DNA of 42,976 nt from Geminicoccaceae bacterium (GTDB taxonomy: Bacteria; Pseudomonadota; Alphaproteobacteria; Geminicoccales; Geminicoccaceae): NCBI GenBank assembly GCA_020445645.1, contig JAGRGG010000071.1:1-42976 (forward strand). Direction: 5' to 3'. The stretch's first letter is position 1. Each line of letters starts with the position of its first letter. The notes under the pieces are model-generated. The model had not been told where the DNA came from, did not search any database, and saw only the letters and a program-made list of their open reading frames with translations. A program made the translations under genes and the position numbers. Shown piece after piece: positions 25,096-33,975 of this stretch.

Positions 25096-26320
25096 CCGCC
25101 TCGGCCGACGCCTCGTCCCTCGCGTGGATCAAGGCGAGCGGCTCGTCCCGCACGACCGAACCCAGGCTCCGCACTCTGGAAAGCCCGACGGCGTGGTCGA
25201 TGGCGGCACTTGGCCGGACTCGCCCGCCGCCGAGGCGGACGACGGCCATGCCGAGGGCGCGGGCGTCGCAGGCGAGGAGGCGGCCCGTGGCGGGGGCCGG
25301 GACGGGCCGGACGACGGGGGCTTCGGGCGGCATCCAGTCGAAGGGGTCGGGGCCGCCCAGGTTCCGCACCATGCGGCCGAACCGCTCGGCGGCGGCGCCC
25401 GTAGCGAGGACGTGCCCCAGCCTCGCCCGCGCCTCGTCCGCCCCGGCGGCGAGCCCGCCCATGCAAAGGGCCTCAGCACCGAGCGCCAGGACGAGATCCC
25501 AAAGGCGCGGGTCGGCGGGCTCGCCCCTGAGCACGGCCACGGCCTCCGCCACCTCCAGCGCGTTACCGGCGGTCGTACCGAGGCACCAGCCCATGTCGGT
25601 GACGAGCGCCCGACACAGCAAGCCCGCCTCGGCAGCGACCCCGACGAGGGTGAGCGCGAGTTCGCGGGCGCGATCGATCTCGGCAAGGAAGGCGCCGGAG
25701 CCGCACTTCACGTCCATGATAAGCCTCTCCGGCCCCGCCGCCAGCTTCTTCGAGAGGATGGAGGCGACGATGAGCGGCACGCTCTCTACGGTCGCCGTCA
25801 CGTCGCGCACGGCGTAGAGGCGGGCGTCGGCCGGCGCCAGCCCCGCCCCCGCCCCCGCCCCGACGATGGCGCAGCCGGCGCGGGCGACGACGGCACGCAG
25901 ACGCTTCCGACCGGGCGCGACTTCGTAGCCCTCAAAGCTCTCCAGCTTGTCAAGCGTGCCGCCCGTGTGACCGAGCCCCCGGCCGGAGAGCATCGGCACG
26001 TAGGCGCCGCAGGCGGCCAGGAGGGGCGCCAGGATCAGGCTCGTCTTGTCGCCGATCCCCCCCGTCGAGTGCTTGTCGAGGACGGGACCGTCCAGACCCG
26101 GCCACGTCAGCACGTCCCCTGTGTCGCGCATGGCAAGGGTGAGGCCCACCGTCTCGCGCCGGTCCATGCCGTTCAGAAGGACGCTCATGGCGAACGCCGC
26201 CATCTGCGCCTCGCCGACCGTGCCCTCGGCGATGCCGGCGACGAAGCCCCGGATCGCGTCGCCCTCGAGCACCCGCCCGTCGCGCTTCGCCTGAATCACC
26301 TCCTGCGGCAGAAGCGCCAA
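25007..26320 (-). CDS. deoA: Thymidine phosphorylase
   Basis: A 437-residue pyrimidine nucleoside phosphorylase that splits thymidine or deoxyuridine to base and deoxyribose-1-phosphate. Motifs are KHSTGGIGDKTSLILAPLLA, SGRGLGHTGGTLDKLES, YAVRDVTATVESVPLI, SKKLAAGPERLIMDVKCGSG and ALGMAVVRLGGGR. It is close to E. coli DeoA in length and order. The start TTG at 26320 gives LALLPQEVIQAKRDG, aligned with the E. coli N-terminus; no in-frame ATG fits. It lies four bases after deoC and is the last gene of the nucleoside operon. Confidence 0.94.
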   Translation of the reverse strand: MALLPQEVIQAKRDGRVLEGDAIRGFVAGIAEGTVGEAQMAAFAMSVLLNGMDRRETVGLTLAMRDTGDVLTWPGLDGPVLDKHSTGGIGDKTSLILAPLLAACGAYVPMLSGRGLGHTGGTLDKLESFEGYEVAPGRKRLRAVVARAGCAIVGAGAGAGLAPADARLYAVRDVTATVESVPLIVASILSKKLAAGPERLIMDVKCGSGAFLAEIDRARELALTLVGVAAEAGLLCRALVTDMGWCLGTTAGNALEVAEAVAVLRGEPADPRLWDLVLALGAEALCMGGLAAGADEARARLGHVLATGAAAERFGRMVRNLGGPDPFDWMPPEAPVVRPVPAPATGRLLACDARALGMAVVRLGGGRVRPSAAIDHAVGLSRVRSLGSVVRDEPLALIHARDEASAEAALGFVRAAYEIGPDDANAADPPIVRERVA

Positions 26321-26324
26321 GGCT

Positions 26325-27098
26325 TCAGGCCCCCTCGACCCGGTGCAGGTCCTTGAGGAGGGACGACGCGCCGATCCTGAAGCGTTCGGGGCTGACCCAG
26401 TCCCTGCCCATGACCGCCTCCGCAAGGTGAAGGTAGGCGGCGGCCTCGTCGGCGGTGCGGACGCCGCCCGACACCTTGAGCCCGACTTGCCCCTCCGCCT
26501 CGGCGATCACGGCCAGGAGGGCGACGGCGGCGTCGAGGGTGGCGCCCTCGGGGGCCTTGCCGGTGGAGGTCTTGAGGAAGTCGACGCCTTCCATCACGGC
26601 GGCCCGCGCCGCCGCCGTGATGCGGTCGGGCCGCTCCAGCGTGCCCGTCTCCAGGATGAGCTTGAGGACGGTGCCCGCCGGCACCGCCGCGCGGCAGGCG
26701 GCGACGAGCTCGCCGACCGCGCCGATGTCGCCCTCCATGATCGCCGCGATCGGCGCCACCACGTCGACCTCGTCCGCGCCCGCGAGCGCCGCCGCCCGCG
26801 CCTCGTCGGCGGCCTTGGCGATGTCGTCCCCGCCCGCCGGAAAGGCGGCGACAGTGGCGAGCCGGACGCCCGAGCCTTCGAGGAGCCGCTTCGCCTGCGG
26901 CAAACAGGATGGATAAAGGCAGACGGCCGCGACCTCGGCCACCATCGCGTCCCGGCACAGCGCCCCGATCTCGGCGGGTCGCTCGTCGCCGTTCAGGGTC
27001 GTGAGGTCGAGGAGGCGGCGCAGCCGGGCGGCCGTTCCCCTGTCGGCCCGCGCGGCTTTCGCCGCCTCGATCAGCCCCGCCACGTCACGCGGCACCAT
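26325..27098 (-). CDS. deoC: Deoxyribose-phosphate aldolase
   Basis: A 257-residue class I aldolase that cleaves deoxyribose-5-phosphate to glyceraldehyde-3-phosphate and acetaldehyde. The Schiff-base lysine is K176 in FLKTSTGK. The second conserved lysine is in LKVSGGVRT, and ADEVDVVAPIAAI and LKLILETGTL complete the barrel signatures. ATG at 27098 has GGGAGGAAAA upstream. Its start overlaps the end of the deaminase-phosphorylase gene by 14 bases. No phosphopentomutase (deoB) gene lies nearby to convert the 1-phosphate, so that must be encoded elsewhere. Confidence 0.95.
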   Translation of the reverse strand: MVPRDVAGLIEAAKAARADRGTAARLRRLLDLTTLNGDERPAEIGALCRDAMVAEVAAVCLYPSCLPQAKRLLEGSGVRLATVAAFPAGGDDIAKAADEARAAALAGADEVDVVAPIAAIMEGDIGAVGELVAACRAAVPAGTVLKLILETGTLERPDRITAAARAAVMEGVDFLKTSTGKAPEGATLDAAVALLAVIAEAEGQVGLKVSGGVRTADEAAAYLHLAEAVMGRDWVSPERFRIGASSLLKDLHRVEGA

Positions 27099-28311
27099 CG
27101 TTTTCCTCCCTCGCCAGACGACCGGCAAAACCTTGAATCAATCGGGCGAGCCCGGGCGCCGCCGCACCCGCCTGCTTCAGCGTCTCTTCATGACTGAGCA
27201 CCGCCTTTTCCAATCCCGCCGCCCGATTGACGACGATCGAGACGGCGGCGAAGCGCAGGCCGCAATGCGCCGCCGCCAGCGCTTCCGGCACGACCGACAT
27301 CCCGACCACGTCGCCCCCGAGGGTCCGCAGCATCCGGATCTCGGCCGGGGTCTCGAAGGCGGGGCCGCGCCAGCCGGCGTAGACGCCCTGTTTCAGCTCG
27401 ATCCCCTCCGCCGCCGCCGCGTCCAGAAGTGCTGCAAGGCCGGTGTCGTAGGCGGCGCTCATGTCGGGGAAGCGGGGGCCGTAGCGGTCGTCGTTCGGGC
27501 CGATGAGCGGGTTCGTGCCCATCAGGTTCAGGTGGTCGGTGAGGCGGACGATGTCGCCTGTACCCAAATCGCCCCGGATGCCGCCGACGGCGCTGGTGAC
27601 GAGGAAGGCGGTGCAGCCGAGACTCCTGGCGAGGCGGACGAGACGGAGCGGCGCCTTGTCGTCGCCCTCGTAGAGGTGGGCGCGGCCCTCGAAGCAGGCG
27701 ACCGGCAGGCCCGCGATCGTACCCAACACGAGGCGGCCGCCGTGCCCGGCGACGCCGGGCCGGGGCAGGCCCGGCAGGTCGGCGTAGGGAATCGCGGCAA
27801 CGCCCTCGACGAGGTCCGCCACCTCGCCAAGGCCGGAGCCGAGGAGGAGGCCGAGAAAGGGGGCGAAGCCAGGCGCCCGGGCGCGGACGATTTCGGCGGC
27901 GGAAGCCGGCGCCGGGCCGTCGGCGCCGAGATCCTTGGGGCCGAAGGCGTGCGGGAGAAGGTCGCCCAGCGTCGCCGCGAACCCGTTGCCCTCCCGGTCG
28001 AGACAATGGACGAGGAGGGCGGGCGAGGCGAACTCGCGCAGCGCCTGACGGCAGCCGCCGCAGGGGGTGCAGGGTTCTGGGCCGGAGCCGATGACCAAAG
28101 CCTCCGCGATGCCGCGCTCGCCGGCCGCGATCATGGCGGCGATGGCGCCGCGCTCGGCGCACTGGCCGATGGGGTAGGCCGCGTTCTCGACGTTGGCGCC
28201 GACGACGACGGCGCTGGAATGCAGGCGAAGCGCGCAGCCGACCCTGAAGCCCGAATAGGGCGCGTAGGCGCGGGCCCGGGCCTCGCGGGCGGCTTCGAGG
28301 AGGTCGTTCAT
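27085..28311 (-). CDS. Fused cytidine deaminase - purine nucleoside phosphorylase
   Basis: A 408-residue bifunctional protein in one frame. Residues 1 to about 130 are a cytidine deaminase: YAPYSGFRVGCAL, NVENAAYPIGQCAERGA with zinc Cys51 and proton-shuttle Glu53, then PCGGCRQALREF with Cys84 and Cys87. A linker rich in Ala/Pro (about 127-142) leads to a trimeric-type purine nucleoside phosphorylase: LLGSGLGEVADLVEG (from about 156), GHGGRLVLGTIAG, FEGRAHLYEGDD, LVTSAVGGI, DHLNLMGTNPLIGPND, GWRGPAFETPAEIRMLR and VGMSVVPEALAA. ATG at 28311 overlaps the permease stop as ATGA. It would deaminate cytidine and phosphorolyse inosine/guanosine delivered by the upstream transporter. Confidence 0.88.
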   Translation of the reverse strand: MNDLLEAAREARARAYAPYSGFRVGCALRLHSSAVVVGANVENAAYPIGQCAERGAIAAMIAAGERGIAEALVIGSGPEPCTPCGGCRQALREFASPALLVHCLDREGNGFAATLGDLLPHAFGPKDLGADGPAPASAAEIVRARAPGFAPFLGLLLGSGLGEVADLVEGVAAIPYADLPGLPRPGVAGHGGRLVLGTIAGLPVACFEGRAHLYEGDDKAPLRLVRLARSLGCTAFLVTSAVGGIRGDLGTGDIVRLTDHLNLMGTNPLIGPNDDRYGPRFPDMSAAYDTGLAALLDAAAAEGIELKQGVYAGWRGPAFETPAEIRMLRTLGGDVVGMSVVPEALAAAHCGLRFAAVSIVVNRAAGLEKAVLSHEETLKQAGAAAPGLARLIQGFAGRLAREENDGAA

Positions 28312-29282
28312 CGTTCCTTCACGTAGGGCTGGCCGATCGCCTTCGGCGCCACGGCGCGGCCAACGAAGCCGGCGAGGAGAAGGATCGTGAGCAGGTAGGG
28401 CAAGGCCTGGATCGCCTGGGTCGGCAGCTCGCCGATGACGGGGAGGGTCACGCCCTGAAGACGGGTCTGAAGCGCGTCGGCGAGCGCGAAGAGGAGACAG
28501 GCAAGCAGGGTCGGCACGGGGCGCCACTTGCCGAAGATGAGGGCGGCGAGGGCGAGGTAGCCTTTGCCAGCGGTCATGTCGCGGACGAAGCCCGCACCCT
28601 GCCCGATCGAGAGGTAGGCCCCGGCGACGCCGCAGAGCAGGCCCGTCACCATGAGCGCCTCGTAGCGCATCCGGGCGACGGGGATGCCGGCGGTGTCGAC
28701 GGCGGCCGGGTTCTCGCCGACGGCGCGAAGGCGCAGGCCGAAGCGGGTCTGGTAGACGACGAAGGCGGTGAGCGGCACCGACAAGGCGGCGAGGTAGACG
28801 AGGAGGTTGTGGCCGCTGACGACCTCGGCGTAGAAGGATCCCATCAGCGGCACGGCGCGCGCCGCCTCGGCGAACGGCAGGTCGATCTCGGTGAAGCGCG
28901 TCCCGGCGCCGAAGACGGGGACGCGGCCCGCCTGATGGAACCACGCGTCGGCGAGGACGGGGCCGAGCCCGGCGACGGCGATGTTGATCGCCATCCCCGA
29001 CACCACCTGATCGCCCCGGTTCGTGATGGTGGCGAAGCCGTGGAGCATGGCGAGCAAGTAGGAGACGACGAGGGCGGCGAGGAGGCCGAGCCACGCGGAG
29101 CCCGTGTACGCGGCGGCGGCGGCGGCGGCGAACGCGCCGCCCAGCATCTTGCCTTCGAGCGCGATGTCGACGACCCCAGAGCGCTCGGAGAACAGCCCGG
29201 CCATCGCGGCGAGCACGAGGGGGGCCGCGAGCCGGACGGTGCTGTCCGTGACGAGGAGCGCCTGGAGCCAGACATCAGCCAC
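28308..29282 (-). CDS. Nucleoside ABC transporter permease (second permease)
   Basis: A 324-residue inner-membrane permease of the branched-chain-type family, equivalent to NupQ/YufQ of nucleoside transporters. Many hydrophobic helices, with SGVVDIALEGKMLGGAFA near the N-terminus. The coupling region GLRLRAVGENPAAVDTAGIP faces the ATPase. The start is GTG at 29282, overlapping the first permease by eight bases. It works with the ATPase, partner permease and BMP-family binding protein. Substrate nucleoside is inferred from the downstream salvage genes. Confidence 0.9.
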   Translation of the reverse strand: MADVWLQALLVTDSTVRLAAPLVLAAMAGLFSERSGVVDIALEGKMLGGAFAAAAAAAYTGSAWLGLLAALVVSYLLAMLHGFATITNRGDQVVSGMAINIAVAGLGPVLADAWFHQAGRVPVFGAGTRFTEIDLPFAEAARAVPLMGSFYAEVVSGHNLLVYLAALSVPLTAFVVYQTRFGLRLRAVGENPAAVDTAGIPVARMRYEALMVTGLLCGVAGAYLSIGQGAGFVRDMTAGKGYLALAALIFGKWRPVPTLLACLLFALADALQTRLQGVTLPVIGELPTQAIQALPYLLTILLLAGFVGRAVAPKAIGQPYVKER

Positions 29283-30396
29283 GCGCCGCCTCCCGCACGG
29301 CCGGCGCCGCGTCCCGCCGGCGGACGAAGATGCCGGTCAGGAAGGGGCGGAACATGTGCTCCAATGCTCCGGCGAAGAGGATGACGAGACCCTGGATGAC
29401 GACGACCATGTCGCGGCTGATGGCCGGCATGTCGAAGGCGAGCTCGGACCCGCCCTGGTAGAGGGCGCCGAAGAGGAGGGCCGCCAGCACGACGCCGAAG
29501 GGGTGGCTGCGGCCCATGAGCGCTACGGCGATGCCGACGAAGCCGTAGCCGCCGGAAAAGCCCAGGACGAGGCGGTGCTGCGCCCCCAGGACCTCGTTCA
29601 CCGCCATGAGCCCGGCGAGCACCCCGGACAGGGTCATGGCGAGGATCACCTTGTTGCCCGGCACGATCCCGGCGTAGCGGGCGGCGGGCTCGCTCTGGCC
29701 GACGACCCGGACCTCGTAGCCCGGCCTCGACTTCCAGACGAACGCCCAGACGAGGACGCAGCAGACGAGGGCGAGAACGAGGGAAAGGTTGAGCGGCGAG
29801 CGGCCGACATCGAGGCCGAACAGGTTCAAGAGGCCGTTCAGGCCCGGCATGTCTGCTCCGGGGCCGAAGCCGGCGCTTTCGGGGATCTGGCTGCCCCGCA
29901 CGATGAGGACGTTGACCATCAGGTAGGTCATGAGGGAGGCGGCGACGAAGTTCAGCATGATCGTCGTGATGACGACGTGGCTGCCGCGCTTGGCCTGGAG
30001 CCAGCCGGGGATGAAGCCCCAGACCGCGCCGAAAAGGGCGGCACCCAGCACGCAAAGGGGGAGGACGAGGAAGGGGGAGCCGCCGCCGAACGCCAGCGCC
30101 GCGAGCCCGGCGCCGAGACCGCCGATGTAGGCCTGCCCCTCACCGCCGATGTTGAAAAGGCCGGCGTGGAAGGCGAGCGCCACAGCAAGCCCCGTAAAGA
30201 TGAAGTTCGTCGCGTAGAAGAGGGTGTAGCCCCAGGCCTCGCCGTAGCCGAAGGCGCCGTAGACGAGGAGTTCGACTGCCTCCAGGGGGTTCTCGCCCAG
30301 GATGACGACGATGACGCCGGTGACGAGGAAGGCGAAGGCCAAGTTGAGGAGGGGCAGAAGGCCGAGTTCGACCCAGGCCGGCAGGGCGTCCCTCAT
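29275..30396 (-). CDS. Nucleoside ABC transporter permease (first permease)
   Basis: A 373-residue permease equivalent to NupP/YufP. Characteristic segments are FHAGLFNIGGEGQAYIGGLG, the loop HVVITTIMLNFVAASLMTYL, the coupling helix GYEVRVVGQSEPAARYAGI and LALMGRSHPFG-like VALMGRSHPFGVVLAALLFG. ATG at 30396 overlaps the ATPase stop (ATGA). Translation across the whole transporter block is thus probably coupled. Confidence 0.91.
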   Translation of the reverse strand: MRDALPAWVELGLLPLLNLAFAFLVTGVIVVILGENPLEAVELLVYGAFGYGEAWGYTLFYATNFIFTGLAVALAFHAGLFNIGGEGQAYIGGLGAGLAALAFGGGSPFLVLPLCVLGAALFGAVWGFIPGWLQAKRGSHVVITTIMLNFVAASLMTYLMVNVLIVRGSQIPESAGFGPGADMPGLNGLLNLFGLDVGRSPLNLSLVLALVCCVLVWAFVWKSRPGYEVRVVGQSEPAARYAGIVPGNKVILAMTLSGVLAGLMAVNEVLGAQHRLVLGFSGGYGFVGIAVALMGRSHPFGVVLAALLFGALYQGGSELAFDMPAISRDMVVVIQGLVILFAGALEHMFRPFLTGIFVRRRDAAPAVREAARG

Positions 30397-31940
30397 CAGG
30401 CGGCCTCCTCGGCGATCCCGGCCATGAGGAGCCCGATCCGCCGCTCGTCGGCTCCCTCCCCTGGCACCTCGCCCGTGATCGTGCCGTCGAACATGACGAG
30501 GATGCGGTCGGCGAGCGCCATCACCTCGTCGAGTTCGACCGAGACGAGGAGGATCGCCTTGCCCCGGTCGCGCAGGGCGACGAGGCGCTTGTGGATGAGT
30601 TCGATGGCGCCGATGTCGACGCCGCGCGTCGGCTGGCCGACGAGGAGGAGCCCCGGCTCGTGCTCCATCTCGCGGGCGAGGACCAGCTTCTGCTGGTTGC
30701 CGCCGGAGAATCCCCCCGCCTCCAGGTCGCAGCTCTGCGGGCGCACGTCGTGGCGGCGCATCCAGTCGCGGCACACGTCGCGGATGCGGCGGCGGCGCAT
30801 GAACCCGCCCTGCTCGTAGCGCGCGTCGCGCTGGTGGCCCAGCACCGCGTTCTCCCAGGCCGGGAAGGTGCGGACGAGGCCGACGCGCAGGCGGTCCTCC
30901 GGCACGTGGCCGACGCCGAGCGATCGTCCCTGAGCGGGGTTCAAGACGGGCTCGCCGCCCACCCGCACCTCCCCCTTCGTCGGATGGAGGATGCCCGACA
31001 GGACTTCCAGAAGCTCGCTCTGGCCATTGCCCGAGACCCCGGCGACGCCGACGATTTCGCCCGCCCGAACGTCGAAGGTGAGCCCCTTCAGGCGGGGCAC
31101 GTCCTGCCGGTCGTGTACCCAGAGGTCCCGCACTTCGAGGACGGGCGCGCCGGGGCGGGCGCGGCCCTTGTCGATGCGCAGGATCACCTTGTGGCCGACC
31201 ATGAGTTCGGCCAAGTCCTCGCGCGAGGTCTCGGCCGTCTCGCGGTGGGCGACCATAGCACCCTGGCGCATCACGCTCACCCGGTCGGTGACGGCCATGA
31301 TCTCGCGCAGCTTGTGGGTGATGAGGAGGACGGTGCGGCCCTGGTCGCGCAGGCCCGTCAGGATGCGGAACAGGTGGTCGGCCTCGGCAGGGGTGAGGAC
31401 GCCCGTGGGCTCGTCGAGGATCAGGATGCGGGCACCTCTATAGAGCGCCTTCAGGATCTCGACCCGCTGCTGGAGGCCGACAGGCAGGTCGTGGACCACG
31501 GCGTCCAAGGGCACGTCGAGGGCGTAGTCGCGGGCAAGCCGCCCCAGCTCGGCCCTGGCCTTCGCCCGCGAGCGGCGCAGGAGGGGGCCCTCCTCGGCGC
31601 CGAGGAGCACGTTCTCGACGACGGTGAAGGGCTCGACCAGCATGAAGTGCTGATGGACCATGCCGATCCCGGCCCGGATCGCGTCCTCGGGGCGGCGGAT
31701 GCGGCGGGGCTCGCCGTCGACCAGGATCCGCCCGCCGTCGGCTTCGAGGAAGCCGAAGAGGATGTTCATGAGGGTCGACTTGCCGGCGCCGTTCTCGCCG
31801 ATGATGCCGTGGATCGTGCCGGGCATGACGGCGAGGTCGATGCCCCGGTTGGCGTGGTTCGTGCCGAACCACTTGTCGATCCCCTGAAGCTCGACGGCGG
31901 GCGGGGGCGCTTCTCCCGGCCGCGTGGCGCCCGCCGCCAT
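30396..31940 (-). CDS. Nucleoside ABC transporter ATP-binding protein
   Basis: A 514-residue ATPase with two ABC domains in tandem, as in NupO/YufO and RbsA-type proteins. First domain: Walker A GENGAGKST, signature LPVGLQQRVEILKAL, Walker B ILILDEPTGVLTP. Second domain: a weakened Walker A, GVSGNGQSE, with signature FSGGNQQKLVLAREM and LLLVGQPTRGVDIGA. Loss of the lysine in the second Walker A is usual in this family. ATG at 31940, 11 bases after the binding-protein gene. Confidence 0.92.
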   Translation of the reverse strand: MAAGATRPGEAPPPAVELQGIDKWFGTNHANRGIDLAVMPGTIHGIIGENGAGKSTLMNILFGFLEADGGRILVDGEPRRIRRPEDAIRAGIGMVHQHFMLVEPFTVVENVLLGAEEGPLLRRSRAKARAELGRLARDYALDVPLDAVVHDLPVGLQQRVEILKALYRGARILILDEPTGVLTPAEADHLFRILTGLRDQGRTVLLITHKLREIMAVTDRVSVMRQGAMVAHRETAETSREDLAELMVGHKVILRIDKGRARPGAPVLEVRDLWVHDRQDVPRLKGLTFDVRAGEIVGVAGVSGNGQSELLEVLSGILHPTKGEVRVGGEPVLNPAQGRSLGVGHVPEDRLRVGLVRTFPAWENAVLGHQRDARYEQGGFMRRRRIRDVCRDWMRRHDVRPQSCDLEAGGFSGGNQQKLVLAREMEHEPGLLLVGQPTRGVDIGAIELIHKRLVALRDRGKAILLVSVELDEVMALADRILVMFDGTITGEVPGEGADERRIGLLMAGIAEEAA

Positions 31941-31951
31941 CGCCGCGCCCG

Positions 31952-32938
31952 TTACTTCTGGGTGCTATAATAGTCCTCGACGGCGATCTTGCCGTCGATG
32001 ATCTCCTGCTTCGCCTCATCGAGCTTCTGCTTGATCTCGGGCGTGATGAGGTCGGCGTTGTTCTCGTCCACGGCGTAGTCGACGCCCTTCTCGGCGAGGC
32101 CCAGCGACTCGGCACCCGCCTCCCAGGTGCCGTCCTGCGCCGTCTTGAAGGCATTGTAGACGGCCTCGTCGACCTTCTTGACCATCGAGGTGAGGATATG
32201 GCCGGGGTAGAGGTAGTTCTGGTTGCTGTCGACGCCGATGGCGAGTTCGCCCTTGTCGGCGGCGGCTTGGAGGACGCCGAGCCCGGTGGCGCCGGCGGCG
32301 GCGTAGACCACGTCGGCGCCCCTGTCGAACTGGCTGATGGCAAGCTCCGCGCCGCGCGCGGGGTCGCTCCAGGCGGCGGGCGTCGTGCCGGCGAAGTTCG
32401 AGATCACCTGCATGTCCGGCTTCGTCGCCTTCACGCCCTGCTCGTAGCCGTGGAGGAAGTTGCGGATGAGGGGGATATCCATGCCGCCGACGAAGCCGAC
32501 CTTGTCGGTCTTGGACGCCATCGCCGCCGCCATGCCGACAAGGTACGAACCCTCCTCCTCCTTGAAGGTGACGGACTGGACGTTCGGCAGGTCGACCACA
32601 GCGTCGATGATCGTGAACTTCACGTCGGGGTTGGCCTTGGCGATGGTCTCGACCGGAGTCGCGTTCTGGAACCCGACGACGACGACGATGTCGGCCCCCT
32701 TGCGGACCATCCGCTCCATCGCCTGCTCGCGCTGCGCCTCGTTGGTGATCTCGAATTCGAGGTAGTCGATGCCGGTCTCCTCCTTGAAGCGCTCGGCGCC
32801 GTTGAAGGCCGCTTCGTTGAAGGACTTGTCCATCTTGCCGCCCATGTCGAAGATGACGGCGGGCTGGAAGTCCTCCTGGGCCAGGGCGGTCGTGCCGAGA
32901 AGAGTGCCGGCGAGCGAGAGGGCCAGGATCGTCTTCAT
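31952..32938 (-). CDS. BMP-family nucleoside-binding lipoprotein/periplasmic protein
   Basis: A 328-residue substrate-binding protein of the Bmp/Med family. The signal peptide MKTILALSLAGTLLGTTALA is cleaved before QEDFQPA; there is no lipobox cysteine, so it should be soluble in the periplasm. Conserved parts include GGKMDKSFNEAAFNGAERF, EGSYLVGMAAAMASKTDKVG, FVGGMDIPLIRNFLHGYEQG and VDSNQNYLYPGHILTSMVKK. First gene of a seven-gene operon for nucleoside uptake and catabolism. The promoter must lie in the 80 bases upstream; none is clear. Confidence 0.93.
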   Translation of the reverse strand: MKTILALSLAGTLLGTTALAQEDFQPAVIFDMGGKMDKSFNEAAFNGAERFKEETGIDYLEFEITNEAQREQAMERMVRKGADIVVVVGFQNATPVETIAKANPDVKFTIIDAVVDLPNVQSVTFKEEEGSYLVGMAAAMASKTDKVGFVGGMDIPLIRNFLHGYEQGVKATKPDMQVISNFAGTTPAAWSDPARGAELAISQFDRGADVVYAAAGATGLGVLQAAADKGELAIGVDSNQNYLYPGHILTSMVKKVDEAVYNAFKTAQDGTWEAGAESLGLAEKGVDYAVDENNADLITPEIKQKLDEAKQEIIDGKIAVEDYYSTQK

Positions 32939-33018
32939 GCGTTCGTTCCCATCCTTGCCTGGGATTGCCTTGGGCTTCAGCGTAGGCGCGACATCGTTGC
33001 TTGCAAAGCCCTCCGCTT

Positions 33019-33975
33019 TCAGGCGGCGGCGCGGCGCAGGCGGTCGGCGATGGCCTCGCCCAGGCCCTCCTCCGGGATAGGCATCACGGCGATGGCGGCG
33101 GCGTCCGAGGCGTCGAGGCGGCGAAGGTGGGCGTAGAGGTTGCGCGCCGCCTCGTCGAGGCGCCCATCAACGCTCAGGTTGAGGACGATGCGGGCGCCCA
33201 TAAGCGGGTCGGGGCCGAAGGCGAGTAGGGCCTCGTCCGGCCCCACCTCGCAGGCGTCGAGCCGGATCGGCAGGCGGGGAGCGTAGTGACGGCCCAGGAG
33301 CCCCGGCGAGCGCAGAGGGGCTTCCGCTTCCGGTCCCAGCAGGGGGCCGATGAGCCCCCCCAGCACCGCGCGCGGCAGGCCGCCCGGCCGCAGGAGGCGG
33401 GCGCGGTCCGGCGACGATAGGTCGACCACCGTGCTCTCGACGCCGAGCGGACAGTCCCCGCCGTCGACGACGAGGTCGCGCAAGGGGTCGAGGGCGTCCC
33501 CTAGGTCGGCCAGGACGTGCGCCGCCGTCGTCGGGCTCGTCTGGCCCGAGGGGTTGGCGCTCGGCGCCGCGACGGGAAGGCCGGCGGCGGCGAGCAGCGC
33601 CCGGGCGACGGGGTGCCCCGGAAAGCGCAGCGCCACCGTGTCGAGCCCGGCCGTGGCGAGCGCGGACAGCCGGTTCGGTCGCCGCTGCGGCAGGACGAGG
33701 GTGAGGGGGCCAGGCCAGAATGCCTCCGCCAGAAGCTCGGCCCGGCCGTCGAAGGCGCCGAGGCGGCGGGCGGCCTCCAGGCTCGCCACGTGGACGATCA
33801 AAGGGTTGTGCGCAGGCCGACCCTTCGCGGCGTAGACGCGGGCGACGGCGCCGCCGTCGGTCACGGCGGCGCCGAGGCCGTAGACCGTCTCGGTGGGAAA
33901 AGCGACGAGCCCGCCCGCCTGCAACGCCCGCGCAGCGCGGGCGAGCCCCGCCTCGTCGGGCGAGACGGGCCGCAT
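33019..33975 (-). CDS. sua5: L-threonylcarbamoyladenylate synthase, Sua5 type
   Basis: A 318-residue enzyme that forms threonylcarbamoyl-AMP from threonine, bicarbonate and ATP for the t6A37 modification of tRNA. The YrdC domain has AFPTETVYGLGAAV, VYAAKGRPAHNPLIVHV, FWPGPLTLVL, APSANPSGQTSPT and GVESTVVDL. The SPGLLGRHYAPRLPI linker leads to the C-terminal Sua5 domain, so it is the long form. ATG at 33975 overlaps the bioY stop (ATGA). Confidence 0.93.
   Translation of the reverse strand: MRPVSPDEAGLARAARALQAGGLVAFPTETVYGLGAAVTDGGAVARVYAAKGRPAHNPLIVHVASLEAARRLGAFDGRAELLAEAFWPGPLTLVLPQRRPNRLSALATAGLDTVALRFPGHPVARALLAAAGLPVAAPSANPSGQTSPTTAAHVLADLGDALDPLRDLVVDGGDCPLGVESTVVDLSSPDRARLLRPGGLPRAVLGGLIGPLLGPEAEAPLRSPGLLGRHYAPRLPIRLDACEVGPDEALLAFGPDPLMGARIVLNLSVDGRLDEAARNLYAHLRRLDASDAAAIAVMPIPEEGLGEAIADRLRRAAA

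Noticed and set aside
27085-29094. Frame that would fuse the permease region to the cytidine deaminase
   Set aside because: Residues before MNDLLEAAR are a shadow of the permease gene; only the deaminase-phosphorylase join is real.
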